From RHKX01 sp035759925 (GTDB lineage: Bacteria; Actinomycetota; Thermoleophilia; Solirubrobacterales; 70-9), in the NCBI GenBank assembly GCA_035759925.1, contig DASTTY010000011.1, positions 1 through 17,386 on the forward strand: a DNA stretch of 17,386 nucleotides, given 5' to 3'. The position numbers and the translations under genes were made by a program. This document shows positions 1-6,913 of this stretch, in pieces. The stretch's first letter is position 1. Every line of letters starts with the position of its first letter. The notes under the pieces are model-generated. The model was not told where the DNA came from. It worked only from the letters and a program-made list of their open reading frames with translations, and ran no database searches.

Positions 1-1703
<1,703 letters not shown>

Positions 1704-1770
1704 TTCTGCTGCCTTTCTGCGTGGGTTCGGTCGGCGGGCCGGGCGCTCTGGGGCCGGCCTGCTTGGCTTT

Positions 1771-1788
1771 CTAAGTGAAAATCTGAGT
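1771..1788 (-). promoter_or_regulatory. Possible operator: direct repeat at the dnaK transcription start
   Basis: On the minus strand ACTCAG (1788-1783) and ACTTAG (1776-1771) repeat with a 12-base period just after the predicted dnaK start site. The half-sites resemble one arm (ACTCAAG) of the HspR/HAIR box known from other actinobacteria. They are direct rather than inverted, so this is not a canonical HAIR, and no CIRCE element was seen. It is offered as a weak candidate heat-shock operator. Confidence 0.2.
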
Positions 1789-1791
1789 CGG

Positions 1792-1820
1792 AAGGTAGCA
1801 GATATTTTGCCCGCCTCCAA
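1792..1820 (-). promoter_or_regulatory. dnaK: Probable dnaK promoter (TTGGAG - 17 - TACCTT)
   Basis: Reading the minus strand, TTGGAG (1820-1815) is followed by a 17-base spacer and TACCTT (1797-1792), a reasonable sigma-70 type pair in very GC-rich DNA. Transcription would start near 1785 and give a leader of about 80 bases before the dnaK ATG. The call rests on motif spacing only. Confidence 0.4.
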
Positions 1821-1941
1821 GCCCGCGGCCGCGCGGTTCCCGGTGGCGGTTCCGGATCACCGTGGTTAGGATCGTCCAACTGTCGCTGTCGGGATGGAGG
1901 AGGACCGTTCCCGTGGCCTGCAACCGATGGGAGAGGATCCA

Positions 1942-3087
1942 ATGAGCCGTCGCCGTCCGCGCGTTGTCCCGTTCGTGATCGCCGCGCTCGCCGCTGCGCT
2001 GGTGCTGCCCGCAGCGGGCGAAGCCGCTCCGCCGGCCGCGCCGCCGAACGGCTCGGTCGTCACGGTGATGAGCCGCAACCTCTATCTCGGCGCCGATCTC
2101 AGCCCGGCAATCAACGCCCCGGACGTCTGCGCGGCGATCGATGCCGGCGGCAAGATCCTCAACGACGTCGACGCGTCGAACTTCCCGGCGCGAGCGAAGC
2201 TGCTCGCCGCCGAGATCGCCAACGCGAAGCCCGATCTCGTCGGGCTCCAGGAGGTCGCGCTGTGGCGCTTTCAGGCGCAGTCCGACTTCACGGCCACCCC
2301 GGCAACCGACGTTCGCTACGACTTCCTGCAGCTGCTCCAGGACCAGCTTCGTGCCCGCGGCGCCGATTACAGCGTCGCCGTCAGCCAGGACGAGTTCGAT
2401 CAGGAGCTGCCCGCCGATCGCGACGGCAGCGACGCGACGAACGACTTCATCTGCGGCGCCGACGAGGACGGCCGGCTGACGATGCGGGACGTGATCCTCG
2501 TCCGCAACGACAAGGACATCCAGGTCTCGAACCCGCAGGGCGGCCACTTCTCGAACCTCTTCCGGGTGGTCCTCGGCGGCGCGATCCCGATCGACGTCGA
2601 GCGCGGCTGGGTCTCGGTCGACGCGACCGTGAAGAAGTCGAGCTTCCACTTCGTCAACACCCATCTCGAGGCGTTCGGTGACCCCGCGATCCGCGAGGCC
2701 CAGGCACGGGAGCTGTTCGCACCCGGTGGGCCGCTCGTGACCGACCAGCAGCTCGTCTTCGTCGGCGACATCAACTCGGGCGGGCCGGCCGATCGGGTCG
2801 GCACCGGGTTCACGACTCCCGGCGACGAAGGCGCCTACAACGCCCTGACCGGCGACTTCGGGCTGACCAACCTCGGCACGCGGCAGACCTGCTGCTACCC
2901 CGACGTGTTCCGCTCGGCGATCGGTGACTACCGCTTCGACCACACGGTCGACCACGTGATGACGAAGCCGGCCGTCAACCAGATCCAGGCCTACGTCACC
3001 GGCGCCGACCCGAACGTGACCGGGCCCGGCGGGGTGGTCGCCTCCGACCACGGCGGCCTGGTCAGCAAGCTCAAGCTCAGCCGCTGA
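1942..3087 (+). CDS. Secreted endonuclease/exonuclease/phosphatase (EEP) family protein
   Basis: This is a metal-dependent phosphodiesterase/phosphatase of the EEP (DNase I-like) fold, 381 residues, probably exported. The start chosen is ATG 1942, because GGGAGAGG ends 5 bases before it and the protein then begins with a classic signal peptide: Arg-rich n-region MSRRRPR, hydrophobic core to about residue 24, and likely cleavage near residues 28-29. An upstream in-frame start at 1894 would spoil this. Catalytic-type residues are all present: N46 in MSRNLYLG, E104 in GLQEV, H241 in VNTHLEAF, D276/N278 in VGDINS, D336 in the DHTVDHVM segment, and D369-H370 in ASDHGG. Four cysteines (63, 171, 317, 318) could form disulfides outside the cell. 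The substrate cannot be told; DNA, sphingomyelin-like lipids or phosphoinositides are all acted on by the superfamily. A TAGGAT at 1867-1872 may be its -10 box. Confidence 0.85.
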   Translation: MSRRRPRVVPFVIAALAAALVLPAAGEAAPPAAPPNGSVVTVMSRNLYLGADLSPAINAPDVCAAIDAGGKILNDVDASNFPARAKLLAAEIANAKPDLVGLQEVALWRFQAQSDFTATPATDVRYDFLQLLQDQLRARGADYSVAVSQDEFDQELPADRDGSDATNDFICGADEDGRLTMRDVILVRNDKDIQVSNPQGGHFSNLFRVVLGGAIPIDVERGWVSVDATVKKSSFHFVNTHLEAFGDPAIREAQARELFAPGGPLVTDQQLVFVGDINSGGPADRVGTGFTTPGDEGAYNALTGDFGLTNLGTRQTCCYPDVFRSAIGDYRFDHTVDHVMTKPAVNQIQAYVTGADPNVTGPGGVVASDHGGLVSKLKLSR

Positions 3088-3103
3088 GGCAGGCGCTGCC
3101 AGC

Positions 3104-3140
3104 CCGACCGGACCGGACGCGAAGCGGAGGATCCGGTCGG
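3104..3140. terminator. Hairpin between convergent genes, likely bidirectional terminator
   Basis: CCGACCGGA (3104-3112) pairs perfectly with TCCGGTCGG (3132-3140), a 9-base-pair stem; the loop contains a nested CGC-GAA-GCG mini-hairpin (3118-3126). It lies 17 bases after the stop of the EEP gene and just downstream of the convergent cytochrome c gene. There is no T tract, so intrinsic termination is uncertain. Confidence 0.5.
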
Positions 3141-3157
3141 AGTTGTCTGCCTACTGG
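3108..3157 (-). repeat. Dispersed intergenic repeat, copy 1 (overlaps cytochrome c stop)
   Basis: Reading the minus strand from the cytochrome c stop region, these 50 bases match 12968-13017 on the plus strand at 46 positions. The last 33 bases are identical, and the four differences are all transitions within the first 17. The unit begins CCAGTAG, so it contains the last Gln codon and the TAG stop of the cytochrome gene. It sits between two convergent genes. Part of it forms the 9-base-pair hairpin listed separately. Confidence 0.9.
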
Positions 3158-3546
3158 CCGGCGACGCGGGCGACGAAGTTGGCGACGGTCGTCGCGTTCG
3201 AGCCCTCGAGGATGCCGGCCGGCATCGCGCCGTTGCCGACGCCCTGCTCGATCGCGGTCATGACCCGCGACTGGGTCGCCTCGATCGCGGACTGCTCGGT
3301 CGCCGGGCCGGCGGCGGCGAGGCGCTCGTCGAGGTTCGGCCCGACGACGCCATCGGTGCCGGCGCGGGCGAGCGTATGGCAGCTTCCGCAGTTGGTCTGA
3401 AAGAGCTGGCGGGCGGCGTCGTCGGAAGCGGCGACCTTCTCCGGCGACGAGGACTCGGAGCCGTCCTTGTCGAACGCCCAGAGCGGGATGACGATCACCA
3501 GCAGCAGGGCGACGAGGCCGAATGAGATGAAGGTCTTCTTGTTCAT
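3151..3546 (-). CDS. Membrane-anchored single-haem c-type cytochrome
   Basis: This 131-residue protein is a small electron carrier on the outer face of the membrane. Residues 5-24 form one hydrophobic segment after MNKK and serve as signal anchor. The haem site is C53-G-S-C56-H57. M108 in GAMPAG is the likely sixth ligand, spaced as in class I cytochromes c (cytochrome_CBB3/cytochrome c-551 type). The linker between anchor and haem domain is Ser/Glu/Asp rich. It would shuttle electrons in respiration, but the window holds no oxidase or reductase partner. Its start ATG at 3546 has only a weak ribosome site. A TAGTAT at 3593-3588 could be its -10 box, with a leader of about 35 bases. Its stop codon lies inside a repeat shared with the gene at 12552. 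Confidence 0.9.
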   Translation of the reverse strand: MNKKTFISFGLVALLLVIVIPLWAFDKDGSESSSPEKVAASDDAARQLFQTNCGSCHTLARAGTDGVVGPNLDERLAAAGPATEQSAIEATQSRVMTAIEQGVGNGAMPAGILEGSNATTVANFVARVAGQ

Positions 3547-3587
3547 GGTCTGGGCGGCCGCGACGGTTCGGTCCCGTCCGGGCGCGG

Positions 3588-3593
3588 ATACTA
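3588..3593 (-). promoter_or_regulatory. Possible -10 box of the cytochrome c gene (TAGTAT)
   Basis: TAGTAT reads on the minus strand about 42 bases before the cytochrome c ATG, in the 81-base gap after the endonuclease III stop. No clear -35 element is visible at 17 bases. Confidence 0.3.
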
Positions 3594-3627
3594 CCCGCTG
3601 AAGTGGAGTCGATCGGGGCTCGGCGCG

Positions 3628-4407
3628 TCAGGCGACCGGGTCGACGAGACCGGCCCGGCGGGCCACGCACATCCGCGCCAGCGCGCACTCTCCGCAGCGC
3701 GGACGTGGCCGGCAGATGCGGCGTCCGTGGGTGATCAGGTTCATGTGCAACTCGTAGGCATCGTCGCGATCGGTGATCGCGAGCATCTCGTCGTGGGCGC
3801 CGTCGAGCGATATCCCCGTCGGGAACAGACCGAGCCGCCCGCCGACCCGGTGGACGTGGGTGTCGACCGGGATCTCCGGCCGGTCGAGGGCGAAGATCAT
3901 CACGCAGGCCGCGGTCTTGCGGCCGACCCCGGGCAGCGACGTCAGGTAGTCGACCGCCTCTCCGCGCGGCGCTTCGCGGAGCCAGTCGAGATCGGCTTCG
4001 GGACCGAGCTCGCGGAGGACCTGCTGGATCCGCGGGCCCTTGATGTTGGCCAGGCCCCCGGGCCTGATCGCCTCGATCACGTCCTCGACCGGAGCGTCGC
4101 GGATCGACTCCCAGTCGCCGAAGCGGTCGCGGAGCCGCCGGTAGGCGACGTCGCGGTTGCCGTCGCTGGTGTTCTGGGAGAGGATCGTCAGGACGAGCTC
4201 GTGGACCGGATCGCCGTGGGGGTCGTTGCGGCGCGACCCGTAGAGCTCGCGGAGCCGGTCACGGATCGCCCGGACGCGCTTCCGGGACGGGCGCCTCCAG
4301 CCGCGGGGAACCGGGAGGCGAGGCCGGCGGTCGAGGTCGATGCCTTGCTCGCCGCTCGCCGCGGTGCCGGCGCCCCGCGCATAGCCGCGCTCGCCGCCGC
4401 CACTCAT
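3628..4407 (-). CDS. nth: Endonuclease III-type DNA glycosylase/AP lyase
   Basis: This is a base-excision repair enzyme of the HhH-GPD family that removes oxidised pyrimidines and cleaves at the abasic site. From ATG 4407 it has 259 residues; about 45 N-terminal residues precede the conserved core, which has the usual length of about 210. The helix-hairpin-helix LPGVGRKTA carries the catalytic Lys164. Asp182 in VDTHVHRV is the second catalytic residue. The 4Fe-4S cysteines are C232, C238, C241 and C247, giving C-x5-C-x2-C-x5-C, where the classical spacing begins with x6. ILSQNTSD (75-82) matches the family's LSxxTxD region. The open frame continues upstream across the divergent hydrolase gene, but that extension is antisense to a real gene. 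A minus-strand TATCCT (4420-4415) would start transcription at the ATG itself. A later GTG or other start cannot be excluded. Confidence 0.9.
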   Translation of the reverse strand: MSGGGERGYARGAGTAASGEQGIDLDRRPRLPVPRGWRRPSRKRVRAIRDRLRELYGSRRNDPHGDPVHELVLTILSQNTSDGNRDVAYRRLRDRFGDWESIRDAPVEDVIEAIRPGGLANIKGPRIQQVLRELGPEADLDWLREAPRGEAVDYLTSLPGVGRKTAACVMIFALDRPEIPVDTHVHRVGGRLGLFPTGISLDGAHDEMLAITDRDDAYELHMNLITHGRRICRPRPRCGECALARMCVARRAGLVDPVA

Positions 4408-4414
4408 GCCGACG

Positions 4415-4424
4415 AGGATAGGTT
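4415..4424. promoter_or_regulatory. Divergent overlapping -10 boxes (nth / hydrolase)
   Basis: Plus-strand TAGGTT (4419-4424) predicts a start at about 4431, one base before the hydrolase ATG at 4432. Minus-strand TATCCT (4420-4415) predicts a start at about 4408, one base before the endonuclease III ATG at 4407. The two boxes share the TA at 4419-4420. Both mRNAs would be leaderless. No convincing -35 elements are seen, and the whole intergenic space is 24 bases. Confidence 0.45.
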
Positions 4425-4431
4425 CTCGCCG

Positions 4432-5283
4432 ATGAGCGCGCCGATCGCAGAGCGTTTCGTGGAGATCGAGGGGATCCGGATCTTCCTCCGCGAGCGGGGC
4501 GGTGCCGGGCCGCCGACGATCTGGGTGCACGGCAACCCGGGCGACTCGGCTGACTGGCTGCCGTTCCTGGCGGCCACCGAAGGCGCGGCGATCGCGCTGG
4601 ATCTGCCCGGCTTCGGCCGCTCGACGCGGCCGGACCCCGGCGAGTTCGACTGTACCGTCGGCTCCTACGGCCGGCTGCTCGCAAGCGCGATCGCCGAGCT
4701 CGCTCCCGATGGCTACAGCCTCGTCGTCCACGACTGGGGAGTGCTCGGACTCGTCGCCGCGCAGGTGCGTCCCGAGGCCGTCCGCAGGCTCGTCGTCATC
4801 AACGCCGTGCCGCTCAGCGCCGCCTATCGCTGGCATTGGCTGGCGCGCTGCTGGCGCTGCCGCGGGCTCGGCGAGCTCCTCGCGAGGCCACGCTCGCGAA
4901 CGCTCACCGACCTGCTTCTCCGCAGCGCCCGCGCCGGACGCCGCCCGATGCCGCCCGAGCTGGTCGACCGGATCCTCGAACACTGGGACGGCGGGATGGC
5001 GAGGGCGGTCCTGGCTCTGTATCGCTCCGCCGATCGCGGCGTCCTCGCCGCTGCCGGCGAACGGCTCGGGGAGATCGACTGCCCGGCGTTGATCCTCTGG
5101 GGCGCCGACGACCCCTACATCGGCGCCGCGGACGGCCGCTCGTTCGAGCGCCGGCTCCCGAACGCGCGGTTCCGGCTCGTCGAGGGGGCCGGTCACTGGC
5201 CGTGGATCGACCGCCCCGAGCTCGTCGCTGCGGTCGCCGACTTCCTCGCCGCCGATCCCGCCGCCATGCCGATCCAGAATTAG
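4432..5283 (+). CDS. Alpha/beta hydrolase, epoxide hydrolase / haloalkane dehalogenase-like
   Basis: This 283-residue alpha/beta-hydrolase-fold enzyme has a complete triad with an Asp nucleophile. The oxyanion loop is H33-G-N-P (WVHGNPGDSADW). The nucleophile elbow is VVHDWG with D101. The acid is D226 or D227 in WGADDP, and the base is H255 in GAGHWPW. Asp rather than Ser as nucleophile, and the HDW sequence whose Trp helps bind halide or substrate, place it with epoxide hydrolases and haloalkane dehalogenases; these two activities cannot be separated from sequence alone. The cap region (about 130-200) is Arg/Trp rich. The protein lacks a signal peptide and should be cytosolic. It is divergent from nth and ends 21 bases before the PAP2 gene, so it may be cotranscribed with the lipid genes. 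Confidence 0.85.
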   Translation: MSAPIAERFVEIEGIRIFLRERGGAGPPTIWVHGNPGDSADWLPFLAATEGAAIALDLPGFGRSTRPDPGEFDCTVGSYGRLLASAIAELAPDGYSLVVHDWGVLGLVAAQVRPEAVRRLVVINAVPLSAAYRWHWLARCWRCRGLGELLARPRSRTLTDLLLRSARAGRRPMPPELVDRILEHWDGGMARAVLALYRSADRGVLAAAGERLGEIDCPALILWGADDPYIGAADGRSFERRLPNARFRLVEGAGHWPWIDRPELVAAVADFLAADPAAMPIQN

Positions 5284-5288
5284 CGTCC

Positions 5289-5300
5289 TACAATCGGAGG
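5289..5300 (+). promoter_or_regulatory. -10-like TACAAT and Shine-Dalgarno GGAGG before the PAP2 gene
   Basis: TACAAT lies at 5289-5294 and GGAGG at 5296-5300, followed by 4 bases and the GTG start at 5305. The GGAGG decides the GTG start. If TACAAT worked as a -10 box, its transcript would start at about 5301 and exclude the GGAGG, so read-through from the upstream hydrolase is a simpler route to translation of this gene. Confidence 0.35.
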
Positions 5301-5304
5301 CCTC

Positions 5305-6084
5305 GTGCCTGGACCGCTAGCCGCCATCGGGCGAAGGCTGCCGCGGGGTTGGTCCGACCTCCTGCTGCAGTTCGCCCTCTTCTTCATCGCCTATCAGGGC
5401 TATCAGCTCGTCCGCGGGCTGATCGACGGCAAGAGCGACGTCGCCTTCGCCAACGCCGAGCGGATCGTCGACCTCGAGCGGTCGCTGGGGACGTTCTTCG
5501 AGCCCGGTCTCCAGCAGGCCCTGATCGGCCACACCTGGCTGATCGACTTCGCCAACTGGATGTACGTGAACTCGCACTTCACGGTCAGCGTGGTCTTCCT
5601 CGCCTGGCTCTACCTGTTCCGCAACGACAACTTCTACTTCGTGCGCAACATGTTCATGGTCGCGATGGGGATCGCCCTGGTCGGCTACGCGCTGTTCCCG
5701 ACGGCGCCGCCGCGGATGCTGCCCGGCGACGGGTTCACCGACACGATCGCGAGCTTCACCTCCGTCGATCAGGACAGCAACGCCGTCAGCCTCCTCGTCA
5801 ACAAGTACGCCGCCGTCCCGAGCATGCACATCGGGTTCTCGTCGATGATCGCGGGGACGGCGGTGATGCTCGTCCGCAATCCGCTCGGCCGCTTCCTCTG
5901 GGCGCTCTACCCGTTGCTGGTCTTCTGGGTGATCGTCGTCACCGCCAACCACTACTGGCTCGATGCCGCTGCCGGGCTGCTCGTCGCCATCGTCTCGGCG
6001 CTGGTCGCGAGCCGGGTCCTCGCGCCGGTCCGTCCCGCCCAGTGGGCATTCCGGCCGGCGGTTCCCGAGGAAGCCGCCGCTTAG
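5305..6084 (+). CDS. PAP2-superfamily membrane phosphatase, possible phosphatidylinositol-phosphate phosphatase
   Basis: This 259-residue integral membrane protein belongs to the PAP2/acid-phosphatase superfamily (the inositol-phosphorylceramide-synthase-like branch). It starts at GTG 5305. Hydrophobic segments lie at roughly 18-40, 75-105, 113-132, 176-190, 196-214 and 222-240. Active-site motifs are visible: R137 in PTAPPRM, P172-S-M-H175 (second motif), and H216-Y-W-L-D220 (third motif, HxxxD). The family removes or transfers phosphate from lipid phosphates through a phospho-His intermediate. The stop codon is directly followed by the ATG of a CDP-alcohol phosphatidyltransferase, and an inositol-phosphate synthase comes next. 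I infer dephosphorylation of phosphatidylinositol phosphate to phosphatidylinositol. Alternatives are general phosphatidic-acid or prenyl-pyrophosphate phosphatase, or an inositol-phosphate transferase. Confidence 0.85.
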   Translation: MPGPLAAIGRRLPRGWSDLLLQFALFFIAYQGYQLVRGLIDGKSDVAFANAERIVDLERSLGTFFEPGLQQALIGHTWLIDFANWMYVNSHFTVSVVFLAWLYLFRNDNFYFVRNMFMVAMGIALVGYALFPTAPPRMLPGDGFTDTIASFTSVDQDSNAVSLLVNKYAAVPSMHIGFSSMIAGTAVMLVRNPLGRFLWALYPLLVFWVIVVTANHYWLDAAAGLLVAIVSALVASRVLAPVRPAQWAFRPAVPEEAAA

Positions 6085-6732
6085 ATGGCCGGTCCTCGGG
6101 CCGGGCGCCCGGAACGACCTGAACGCCCGGAACGACCTTTGGGCGAGTTCCGGGAGATCGCCCGGAACCGCTTGATCGAGTCGCGGTTGACGCCGAACGC
6201 GATCTCGATGACCGGCCTCGTCCTCAATCTCGCGGCAGCGGTCCTGATCCTCGAGGACCTGTTCGTGCTCGGCGCGTTCGCATTCATCATCGGCTCGGTC
6301 ATGGACACCCTCGACGGCCGCTACTCGCGGATGTCGGGCAAGGGCACCCAGTTCGGCGCGTTCCTCGACTCGACGCTCGACCGGATCGAGGAGGGGATCG
6401 TCCTCGGCGCGGTCTGCTGGCAGTTCGCCTCCGACGGCGATCAGGCGCTGGCGGCGGCGTGTCTGCTCGTCGTCCTCGGCTCGCTGATGGTCTCCTACAC
6501 GCGGGCCCGGGCCGAGGCTCTCGGCGTCGAGTGCAAGGTCGGGATCGCGACCCGGCCGGTTCGCGTGGTGATCCTCTCGGCCGGCCTGATGTTCGCCGAC
6601 GAGGAGCTGATCGGCGGCGTCGACCTGCTTCCGGCGGCGATCTGGGTGATGGTCGCGCTGACCGCGTTCACCGTTGTCCAGCGCGTCTGGCACGTCCGCC
6701 GGCAGCTGCTCGCGCTCGACGCCGGCCCCTGA
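6085..6732 (+). CDS. CDP-alcohol phosphatidyltransferase, likely phosphatidylinositol-phosphate synthase
   Basis: This 215-residue membrane enzyme transfers a phosphatidyl group from CDP-diacylglycerol to an alcohol. The family signature is at D74-x2-D77-G78-x2-S81-R82-x8-G91-x3-D95-x3-D99, complete except that Ser replaces the usual Ala before Arg. The segment DSTLDRIEEG resembles actinobacterial PgsA1-type PI-phosphate synthases. Hydrophobic helices follow (about 40-72, 103-122, 120-137, 155-170, 180-203). The N-terminus has a cytosolic Arg-Pro-Glu repeat (residues 8-16) encoded by a short tandem repeat. Its ATG directly follows the stop of the PAP2 gene (TAGATG), indicating coupled translation. 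With inositol-phosphate synthase downstream, inositol 3-phosphate is the likely acceptor. Phosphatidylglycerophosphate synthase or a di-myo-inositol-phosphate enzyme are alternatives. Confidence 0.85.
   Translation: MAGPRAGRPERPERPERPLGEFREIARNRLIESRLTPNAISMTGLVLNLAAAVLILEDLFVLGAFAFIIGSVMDTLDGRYSRMSGKGTQFGAFLDSTLDRIEEGIVLGAVCWQFASDGDQALAAACLLVVLGSLMVSYTRARAEALGVECKVGIATRPVRVVILSAGLMFADEELIGGVDLLPAAIWVMVALTAFTVVQRVWHVRRQLLALDAGP
6106..6138 (+). repeat. Short in-frame tandem repeat (18-base period) encoding Arg-Pro-Glu
   Basis: CGCCCGGAACGACCT occurs at 6106-6120 and again at 6124-6138, separated by GAA. In frame it gives Arg-Pro-Glu triplets at the N-terminus of the CDP-alcohol phosphatidyltransferase, ahead of its first membrane helix. 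Such repeats vary easily by slippage. Confidence 0.8.
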
Positions 6733-6771
6733 GCGATCCCGCCCGAGATTGATCATCTGGCCGGCGCGCCG

Positions 6772-6800
6772 GGTTCGTGTAACCGAACCGGGGGTATGGT
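6772..6800 (+). promoter_or_regulatory. Inverted repeat and possible promoter upstream of ino1
   Basis: The 181-base gap between the phosphatidyltransferase and ino1 contains GGTTCG (6772-6777), six bases, then CGAACC (6784-6789), extended imperfectly by C-G pairs on both sides. TATGGT at 6795-6800 is a possible -10 box, 17 bases after GGTTCG. The inverted repeat could be an operator over the promoter or a weak terminator of the upstream pair. No gene is seen in the gap. Confidence 0.3.
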
Positions 6801-6894
6801 GTTTGCCAAAGCCCCGGAGCCGAGCAAGCCCGCTCCCAGCCCCATCCGGCCGGTGCGGAGAGTGCGATCGACGAGATCCGGCCAGCTACCAATC

Positions 6895-6900
6895 AGGAGG
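6895..6900 (+). promoter_or_regulatory. Ribosome binding site AGGAGG of ino1, long spacing
   Basis: A full AGGAGG ends 13 bases before the ATG at 6914. This is longer than the usual 5-9, but no in-frame start lies closer, so ATG 6914 is kept. Confidence 0.6.
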
Positions 6901-6913
6901 CTTTCGCTTACCC

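Noticed and set aside
1704..1860. Canonical HAIR or CIRCE heat-shock operator upstream of dnaK
   Set aside because: Neither inverted repeat is present; only HAIR-like half-sites in direct orientation were found.
4408..5196. N-terminal extension of endonuclease III across the hydrolase gene
   Set aside because: The extension is antisense to a complete alpha/beta hydrolase with an intact triad; the conserved glycosylase domain needs only the part after 4407.
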